The notes below the pieces were generated by a model, which had not been told where the DNA came from, did no database searches, and saw only the letters and a program-made list of their open reading frames with translations. DNA of 45,893 bases from an uncultured Collinsella sp. (GTDB lineage Bacteria > Actinomycetota > Coriobacteriia > Coriobacteriales > Coriobacteriaceae): positions 1 through 45,893 of the forward strand of contig CABRFA010000008.1 of assembly GCA_902470065.1 (NCBI GenBank), read 5' to 3'. Shown in pieces: positions 40,746 to 45,893 of the stretch. The first letter of the stretch is position 1. Each line of letters begins with the position of its first letter. The translations under genes were made by a program, and so were the position numbers.

Positions 40746-42560
40746 TCATTTTTGACTTCCAGGATCTCCGTAAACCATGCATCCCAGATGAAATGCGGTC
40801 GCAGGCATTCTGGTCTTCAATGCCGGAACAGCATTCTGCTCACAGCTGTAGATGTTCGTTGCAGGGTTTTGGCGCACGGCAACCGCCTCACGCCCATCCC
40901 ACTCGCCGGCAAACGATTCGACCAGCGCTCCAAGACCGACCTGCCTAAGCTTGCGCCCTATCTCGTCGCGACATGCCAAAATATCCTCGATGCCCGCCAC
41001 TTGCCCGTAATTATCGTCATCGCCGCCCGGCGCCGACATGTTACGTGCAAGCCTGATAGACCCCTGATTTCGCTCGGCGCAGTCAAACTTTGAACTCCAG
41101 CCAAATACTGGAAAACCACCTTCGTAGGTCTCCAAGGGAACCGAAGACTCGACATGGTGGATGCGTATATGCCTAAACTCGTCGACCGGAACTAACCAGG
41201 TCTCGACACGTGCAACCGCTCCATAGCCCCACAGGCTATAGGCATAACCGTCATGGATTTCGTAGCCCTCGATACGGCCGCGACTTGCAAACTGATCGGT
41301 CCCGGCGACCGAAAGTGTCAGGGAGCTATCGACCGCAAAATTGCCGATTCCAGTTCCATCGACCGACGCGTTCCATCCAAACGCCGTCGAATAGCACAAC
41401 TTGCCGTACTTTGAGTAGCGCCCCATGAGGCCCGAGGCGCAGTACTGTTTTGCCGAAAGCATATAGGTATGGCGCTCGCCGGACTCAATCAACACGCCAG
41501 GCTCGTTTTCGACATGCAGCTGCTTGAGTTTGAAAGCATGCGGCTCAATGCCCCAAAACGGATCGTCCTGAGGCAGCGCCAAAACGACAAACGCCCTAAA
41601 TGCCCAAAAGGAGGCTCCGGGGCTGGAGTAATCCTCGCGTATGGGCGCGCCAGGGTAGCCATATCCAATGGATGAAAGGCAGTCACGCCCAGTAGAGTCG
41701 TACCACCACGAAAGATGACGACATAGCAGGTCTTTTATCTCGGCAGCAGGGGCGATCCTTTCACCCATGAGTGCCGCAGCGCTCCAAAATGCCGCCTGGG
41801 CAAAGCGGTAGGTCAAGCTGCGCCCAAACGGCAACGCCCTGCCACACGAATCAAACCAGTAGCGGTAGTCTGCCGCAAAAGCCTTTGCGCGCTCGATGCA
41901 GTCAACAAGCGGATTTGAACGGGCATAGCGCTCAAGCAGCAACGCAATGAGGTGAAATGCCGAGCCGATATATGTATCAAGCTGAAAAGGGGTACCATCC
42001 TCATACCATCCATTGCCGACATACATGTTCTCGACGGCTGCGACATCCGCCGCCAGGCGATCGGCATCATAGGCAAGGCCGCATTGACGCAAGCCGCAGT
42101 TGATAAGCACGCGCGCGAGATACCAGCTTCCCCACGGAAGTTCAATCTTATTTGCAACGTTGAGCCACGAGACAAGACGCTCTTGTTGCACGGAACTTAA
42201 ACGGTCAAGCAGCTCGTCACCAAGACACAGCAGGCCATATCCATACACGACCTGCTCAAAGACGATTTGTCGTGTTTCGAGCGTAGGATCGGTAAACGCG
42301 TTTGGGTCACCCGGCGTTAAACCTTTTGCAATGTAGTCAAAATAAAGTTTAATACGGGGTTCCTCCGGTGACACGCCACCTTTTACCAATGAAAAAACTG
42401 CCCAGAGAGGGCGAGAACCCCATTCAAAGCGACGAATGGGCACTCGAAACGAAGCGCCAATATTATCGGGGCACATAAACGGATCAGGAAGCAGATCGAG
42501 CACCCAGGACAAAAGATCGTCCCTCGTCGAAAGCGAATAGCGCTGGCGTGCTGTCTCCAT
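40746..42560 (-). CDS. DUF2264 family protein, putative glycosidase (copy 2)
   Basis: This 604-residue paralogue of the 27732-29426 protein shares PFGRSLTYRFAQAAFW, GNGWYEDGTPFQ and ALPQDDPFW at matching places. An N-terminal alpha-rich domain is followed by a beta-rich half. It has no signal peptide. The start at 42560 has GGGGGAGG upstream; the frame extends to 42593 but the ribosome site fits the ATG at 42560. It is divergent from the LacI gene, with operators in between. A glucuronidase role (GH154) is recollection-based and unproven. The 152-bp gap to the PTS operon holds the PTS promoter and only a weak hairpin. Confidence 0.75.
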   Translation of the reverse strand: METARQRYSLSTRDDLLSWVLDLLPDPFMCPDNIGASFRVPIRRFEWGSRPLWAVFSLVKGGVSPEEPRIKLYFDYIAKGLTPGDPNAFTDPTLETRQIVFEQVVYGYGLLCLGDELLDRLSSVQQERLVSWLNVANKIELPWGSWYLARVLINCGLRQCGLAYDADRLAADVAAVENMYVGNGWYEDGTPFQLDTYIGSAFHLIALLLERYARSNPLVDCIERAKAFAADYRYWFDSCGRALPFGRSLTYRFAQAAFWSAAALMGERIAPAAEIKDLLCRHLSWWYDSTGRDCLSSIGYGYPGAPIREDYSSPGASFWAFRAFVVLALPQDDPFWGIEPHAFKLKQLHVENEPGVLIESGERHTYMLSAKQYCASGLMGRYSKYGKLCYSTAFGWNASVDGTGIGNFAVDSSLTLSVAGTDQFASRGRIEGYEIHDGYAYSLWGYGAVARVETWLVPVDEFRHIRIHHVESSVPLETYEGGFPVFGWSSKFDCAERNQGSIRLARNMSAPGGDDDNYGQVAGIEDILACRDEIGRKLRQVGLGALVESFAGEWDGREAVAVRQNPATNIYSCEQNAVPALKTRMPATAFHLGCMVYGDPGSQK

Positions 42561-42611
42561 AATCCTCCCCCTTTTTACGGTTTTTCCCATCATATCTTTT
42601 GCATAGGCAAA

Positions 42612-42707
42612 CGGTTACGTAAACCGATTATTCCCCCGTTGTTGATTAGCGCATTGCGAAGGCTTTACCCCTATCTGCTATCGGCACGCGATGGTAAACT
42701 GATTTAC
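42612..42707. promoter_or_regulatory. LacI-type operators in the DUF2264/lacI divergent region
   Basis: CGGTT (42612-42616) and AACCG (42622-42626) form a dyad around ACGTA. GTAAACTGATTTAC (42694-42707) is a second dyad close to the lacI start. They share the AAACCG/CGGTTT core with the PTS and dehydrogenase sites, so the LacI at 42747 probably controls itself and the copy-2 DUF2264 gene. Confidence 0.55.
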
Positions 42708-42746
42708 AATTTATCCAAGTAATCCCCCGTAGAAAGAAGCCCTCCC

Positions 42747-43769
42747 ATGGCTAGCCAAACCAATGCGAAAAAGCGTGTGACGATCAAAGAAATCGCTGCC
42801 ATGGCTGGCACATCTAAGACCACGGTTTCCTTTTACCTAAATGGCAAGACCGACCGCATGAGCGACGACACGCAGGCGCGCATCCGCAAGGCCATCCACG
42901 ATACCGGGTATGAGCCAAGTCCCCTCGCCCGCGGCATGAATGCCAAGAATAGCCAGATGATCGGCGTGATCATCGGCGACATCACCAACACGTTTGCAAA
43001 CCAGCTGGTCAAAGGCATCGATACTGTCGCCAGTAAGGAGGGCTACCGCATGCTAGTCTGCGCCTCCAACTTTGACAAGCAAGATGAGCTCGCCTACATC
43101 GATCGCCTTATCGCGTTAGGCGTCGACGGCTTTATCGTACAGCCGACCGCCCGCTTTAAAGAAATTAGCAAATCTATCAGTGACAGCGGCAAACCCCTCG
43201 TTTTTATTGATTCCAAGCTGTACGACTTTAGCTCCAACTGGGTCAAGACGGATAATTACGAAGCTTCATACCGCGCCGTTGAGGCATGCATCGAAAAAGG
43301 CTACCGAAGGTTTTTGGTCGTTACCGCCACGCCGGGGTTGATTTCCAGTCGTATTGAACGCTTCAGCGGCTTTGTCGACGCACTCGAGGCGCACGATCTT
43401 GGTTTTACGCAATTCTTGATTGAAAACGATCAGGTAGACAGCGAGAAGCTTGAAAGCTTTTTGGCATCGAGCATTGACGGGACAACGCCAACGCTCATCT
43501 TTGCCCCCAACTGCTGGGCTTTGCCCGAGGTCTACAAATGCTGCAAGGCCTATTACCACCTTATACCCGAAACCGTGGGCTTGCTGGGCTTCGACAACAC
43601 CGAATGGGTCGGCGTCGCCTCCCCCTCAGTTTCGGTCGTCGAACAACCAGCTCGCGAAGAAGGACAGACCGCGGCACGCATCCTGCTTGACCTAATTGCC
43701 GAAAAAGAGCAGGTCGAAACGCATCAGGTGCTCGATTGCCATATTCGCTGGAACGAGAGCACCCTCTAG
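42747..43769 (+). CDS. LacI-family regulator of the glycan locus
   Basis: This 340-residue repressor has an HTH at about 11-32 (VTIKEIAAMAGTSKTTVSFYLN) and a sugar-binding effector domain (IGVIIGDITNTFANQLVKGI onward). It is the central regulator by position: divergent from DUF2264 copy 2, upstream of the dehydrogenase and close to the PTS promoter. It corresponds in context to RegR of streptococcal hyaluronan loci. The ligand is perhaps a uronate intermediate. The ATG at 42747 has GAAAGAAG upstream. Confidence 0.9.
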   Translation: MASQTNAKKRVTIKEIAAMAGTSKTTVSFYLNGKTDRMSDDTQARIRKAIHDTGYEPSPLARGMNAKNSQMIGVIIGDITNTFANQLVKGIDTVASKEGYRMLVCASNFDKQDELAYIDRLIALGVDGFIVQPTARFKEISKSISDSGKPLVFIDSKLYDFSSNWVKTDNYEASYRAVEACIEKGYRRFLVVTATPGLISSRIERFSGFVDALEAHDLGFTQFLIENDQVDSEKLESFLASSIDGTTPTLIFAPNCWALPEVYKCCKAYYHLIPETVGLLGFDNTEWVGVASPSVSVVEQPAREEGQTAARILLDLIAEKEQVETHQVLDCHIRWNESTL

Positions 43770-43915
43770 CCCCATGCAAGCAATAGCGGCTCGTTTCTTG
43801 CCGCAATGAGTTGCCTTCTCATGCTGGCGCGGAAAGCTGAAAAACCAATTTACCTATATTGCACACCGAGCAATATATCAGTTTGGCACGTAAAGTGATG
43901 AATTCAAGACCATCA

Positions 43916-43944
43916 TTGACAAAACCGGTTTACTAGCTGACACT
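43916..43944 (+). promoter_or_regulatory. Promoter and operator of the dehydrogenase gene
   Basis: TTGACA (43916-43921) is a perfect -35 box. AAACCGGTTT (43922-43931) is a perfect 10-bp palindrome in the spacer, and GACACT (43939-43944) is the best -10 at 17 bases. Repressor binding here would exclude RNA polymerase. Confidence 0.7.
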
Positions 43945-43979
43945 TGCACTGTCAGTCATTCCACAAAGATTGGAGCAAG

Positions 43980-44813
43980 ATGGCCGATAAGAATTCTGAC
44001 AACTTTACGTTTAGCATGGACAGCTTCCGTCTGGACGGCAAGGTCGCACTGGTAACCGGCGCCACCTATGGCATTGGCATGGCCATCGCCGAGGCGCTCG
44101 GAGAGGCCGGCGCCAAGATCGCCTTTAACGCACGTCACGCCGACAAGGTAGCCGAGGCCGAGAAGCACTACCGCGAGCTGGGCTTTGAGGCTCATGGTTA
44201 CGTGGCAGACGTCACCGACGAGGCCGTCGTCGCTGAGCTCATCGCCAAGATCGAGACCGACTTTGGCACCACGCCCGACATCCTGGTCAACAACGCTGGC
44301 GTCATCCAGCGCACCCCGATGCTCGACATGAGCGCCGAGGACTTCCGCCGCGTCGTCGATATTGACCTCAACGCACCGTTTATCGTGTCCAAGGCCTGCC
44401 TGCCCGGCATGATCGCCAAGGGCCACGGCAAGATCATCAACATCTGCTCGATGATGAGCGAGCTGGGTCGCGAGACCATCGCCGGCTATGCCGCCGCCAA
44501 GGGCGGACTCAAGATGCTCACCAAGAACATCTGCTCGGAGTTTGGCGAGGCCAATATCCAGTGCAACGGCATTGGGCCCGGCTACATCGCCACGCCGCAA
44601 ACCGCACCGCTGCGCGAGACGCAGCCCGACGGCAGCCGCCACCCGTTTGACCAGTTCATCATTGCCAAGACGCCGGCCGCCCGTTGGGGCACGCCCGAGG
44701 ATCTGAAGGGCCCCGCCGTGTTCTTGGCTTCCGATGCATCGAACTTCGTCAACGGCCACATCCTCTACGTCGACGGCGGAATCTTGGCCTACATCGGCAA
44801 GCAACCGCAGTAA
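43980..44813 (+). CDS. kduD: KduD/DhuD-type short-chain dehydrogenase
   Basis: This 277-residue SDR has the cofactor motif TGATYGIG (26-33), NNAG (104-107), S157, and catalytic YAAAK with Y170 and K174. It probably reduces the 2,5-diketo acid formed from unsaturated uronate to KDG with NAD(P)H. In streptococci the equivalent DhuD works with DhuI. The ATG at 43980 has TTGGAG four bases upstream. The next gene is the RpiB-fold isomerase, as expected for this step. A gluconate 5-dehydrogenase annotation is the main alternative, but context favours KduD/DhuD. Confidence 0.85.
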   Translation: MADKNSDNFTFSMDSFRLDGKVALVTGATYGIGMAIAEALGEAGAKIAFNARHADKVAEAEKHYRELGFEAHGYVADVTDEAVVAELIAKIETDFGTTPDILVNNAGVIQRTPMLDMSAEDFRRVVDIDLNAPFIVSKACLPGMIAKGHGKIINICSMMSELGRETIAGYAAAKGGLKMLTKNICSEFGEANIQCNGIGPGYIATPQTAPLRETQPDGSRHPFDQFIIAKTPAARWGTPEDLKGPAVFLASDASNFVNGHILYVDGGILAYIGKQPQ

Positions 44814-44825
44814 GACGTCTGGGCG

Positions 44826-44937
44826 AGGCGGCGGACGATAAGGTCTGCTGCTCGAACAGTCCTGACTCGCACGAAGAGCACATTAAGTGCTCTTCGGCTC
44901 GTGCGGAACTCGCGACAGATCTTATCGTCCACCGCCC
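44826..44937 (+). repeat. 112-bp nested hairpin between the dehydrogenase and isomerase genes
   Basis: Outer arms of about 22 bp (44826-44847 and 44916-44937) match at 19 positions and include GGACGATAAG. An inner perfect stem, CGAAGAGCAC with GTGCTCTTCG, is centred near 44883, and a GCACG/CGTGC pair surrounds it with a bulge. It fills most of the 202-bp gap inside a likely operon. It could slow RNase, attenuate transcription, or be an inserted element. Confidence 0.6.
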
Positions 44938-45015
44938 GCAGAGCGGCCTCTCTGTTAGAGATGCCACGCAACATAACTAACAATTAATTTAGAAAATAGT
45001 GGAAGGTTATCTATC

Positions 45016-45657
45016 ATGAAAATCGCTCTGATCAACGAAAACTCTCAGAACTCCAAGAACCCCATGATCGAGGCTGCCCTTAAGAAGGTTGTCGAGCCCA
45101 TGGGCCACACTGTCTTTAACTATGGTATGTATGCCGACGCCGACTCCAAGCCCCTCACCTACGTGCAGAATGGCATCCTTGCCGCCGTGCTGTTGAACTC
45201 CGGCGCTGCCGACTACGTCGTGACCGGCTGCGGCACCGGCGAGGGCGCCATGCTCGCCTGCAACTCCTTCCCCGGCGTGCTGTGCGGCCACGTTGCCGAC
45301 CCGCTCGACGCCTACACCTTTGCCCAGGTCAACGATGGCAACGCCGTCGCCATGCCCTTCGCCCTTAAGAACGGCTGGGGCCAGGAGCTCAATCTCGAGT
45401 ACACCTTCGAGAAGCTCTTTGGCTTTGGTTCGGGCAACGGCTATCCTGCCGAGCGTGTTGAGCCCGAGCAGCGCAACAAGAAGATCCTCGACGGCGTCCG
45501 CGCTGTGACCATGCGTCCGCTCGTCGACATCCTGGGCGAGCTCGACCAGGACCTGGTGAAGGGCGCACTTGCCGGCGAGCACTTCCAGGAATACTTCTTT
45601 GCCAACGCAACCGACGAGGCCATCATCGCCAAGGTCAAGGAGATCCTAGGCCTCTAA
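45016..45657 (+). CDS. dhuI: RpiB/LacAB-fold sugar isomerase, probable DhuI (4-deoxy-5-threo-hexosulose-uronate isomerase)
   Basis: This 213-residue protein has the RpiB fold (MKIALINENSQNSKNPMIEAAL; VTGCGTGEGAML with C72). It is longer than ribose-5-phosphate isomerase B, with a C-terminal extension. In Streptococcus an RpiB-like DhuI replaces KduI and isomerises the unsaturated uronate for DhuD. The neighbouring SDR makes that role likely. Ordinary pentose or galactose-6-phosphate isomerisation is the alternative. GGAAGG lies 10 bases before the ATG, and a strong terminator follows. Confidence 0.82.
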   Translation: MKIALINENSQNSKNPMIEAALKKVVEPMGHTVFNYGMYADADSKPLTYVQNGILAAVLLNSGAADYVVTGCGTGEGAMLACNSFPGVLCGHVADPLDAYTFAQVNDGNAVAMPFALKNGWGQELNLEYTFEKLFGFGSGNGYPAERVEPEQRNKKILDGVRAVTMRPLVDILGELDQDLVKGALAGEHFQEYFFANATDEAIIAKVKEILGL

Positions 45658-45682
45658 TCGCACAACTCATTGCAGCTAACGC

Positions 45683-45723
45683 AAGCGGCGGTCGTCCCAC
45701 GTACGGGACGACCGCCGCTTTTT
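45683..45723 (+). terminator. Terminator of the isomerase gene
   Basis: AAGCGGCGGTCGTCCC (45683-45698) pairs perfectly with 45705-45720 and is followed by TTT. It is a 16-bp stem with a six-base loop, 26 bases after the stop codon. Confidence 0.92.
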
Positions 45724-45775
45724 ACTATCTACCGACTGACGCCGCGGGGACAGGCCCCATGCACCAAGGGATTAA

Positions 45776-45893
45776 CTAGAGCTCGCAGGCAACCTTATAG
45801 CCATCGCCGATGGCATCGCGGATGTTGCCACACTTGTTGGCATCGCCCAGCACGTGGGTGGCAACGCCGGCAGCGGCAAGGTCGTCGGCCAAC
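45776..45893 (-). CDS. 3' end of a probable FAD/FMN-dependent enoate-reductase-like oxidoreductase
   Basis: The minus strand is open from the window edge to a TAG at 45776-45778 and reads LADDLAAAGVATHVLGDANK and then CGNIRDAIGDGYKVACEL. The segment VLGDANKCGNIRDAIGDGY is the nucleotide-binding tail seen at the C-terminus of NADH:flavin oxidoreductases of the 2-enoate/2,4-dienoyl-CoA reductase group. Only 38 codons are in the window. GGGGACAGGCCCC, the core word of the A and C repeats, lies just downstream at 45747-45759. Confidence 0.65.
   Translation of the reverse strand, partial: LADDLAAAGVATHVLGDANKCGNIRDAIGDGYKVACEL

Overview
The window is high-GC DNA with tightly packed genes, short intergenic spacers and many intrinsic hairpins. 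The gene content fits a gut actinobacterium of the class Coriobacteriia, probably Collinsella or a close relative. The main clues are a mannose-family PTS, uronic-acid catabolism, a degenerate/canonical ABC exporter pair and a GlnA plus orphan winged-helix regulator pair. The taxonomic call is inference from gene content and style; no rRNA or tRNA gene was found.

Positions 1-17,000 hold housekeeping and transport genes, mostly on the minus strand. They are a HAD phosphatase, an MFS transporter, molybdopterin synthesis (moaA followed by a moaC-mobB fusion), a PD-(D/E)XK nuclease-like protein, a two-gene heterodimeric ABC exporter divergent from a MATE exporter, ligA with a small coupled ORF, and htrA. 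This third of the window is sprinkled with three kinds of repeated or related hairpin (called A, B and C here) and one 201-bp element with 28-bp terminal inverted repeats that looks like a MITE.

Positions 16,800-18,850 hold an unusual glutamine synthetase homologue followed by an orphan OmpR-type regulator.

Positions 18,987-27,700 look like a sugar-acid module. A LacI regulator is divergent from kdgK and kdgA (2-keto-3-deoxygluconate kinase and KDPG aldolase). Next come a GntR/FCD regulator, an IlvD/Edd-family sugar-acid dehydratase, a GntP-family permease and a FadR-like regulator divergent from the permease. Read together these give sugar acid import, dehydration to KDG, phosphorylation, and cleavage to pyruvate and glyceraldehyde 3-phosphate.

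Positions 27,732-45,657 form the most interesting region, a PTS-linked glycan locus. A minus-strand block of about 13 kb starts at PTS EIIA, EIIB, EIIC and EIID. It continues with a membrane-anchored protein, a GH88 unsaturated glucuronyl hydrolase, a HAD phosphatase, a GH43, a beta-sandwich protein, a second GH43, a GH28-like beta-helix protein, a nucleoside-hydrolase-fold protein and a DUF2264 protein. A second DUF2264 gene lies upstream and is divergent from a LacI regulator. Downstream on the plus strand are a KduD/DhuD-type dehydrogenase and an RpiB-fold isomerase resembling DhuI. AAACCGGTTT-type operators occur in front of the PTS, the second DUF2264/lacI pair and the dehydrogenase. None of the glycosidases shows a signal peptide, so the sugar seems to be imported by the PTS and dismantled in the cytoplasm. 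Unsaturated uronate released by GH88 would go through the isomerase and dehydrogenase to KDG and join the kdgK/kdgA pathway encoded about 20 kb away in the same window.

The last 118 bases hold the 3' end of a probable flavin oxidoreductase on the minus strand.
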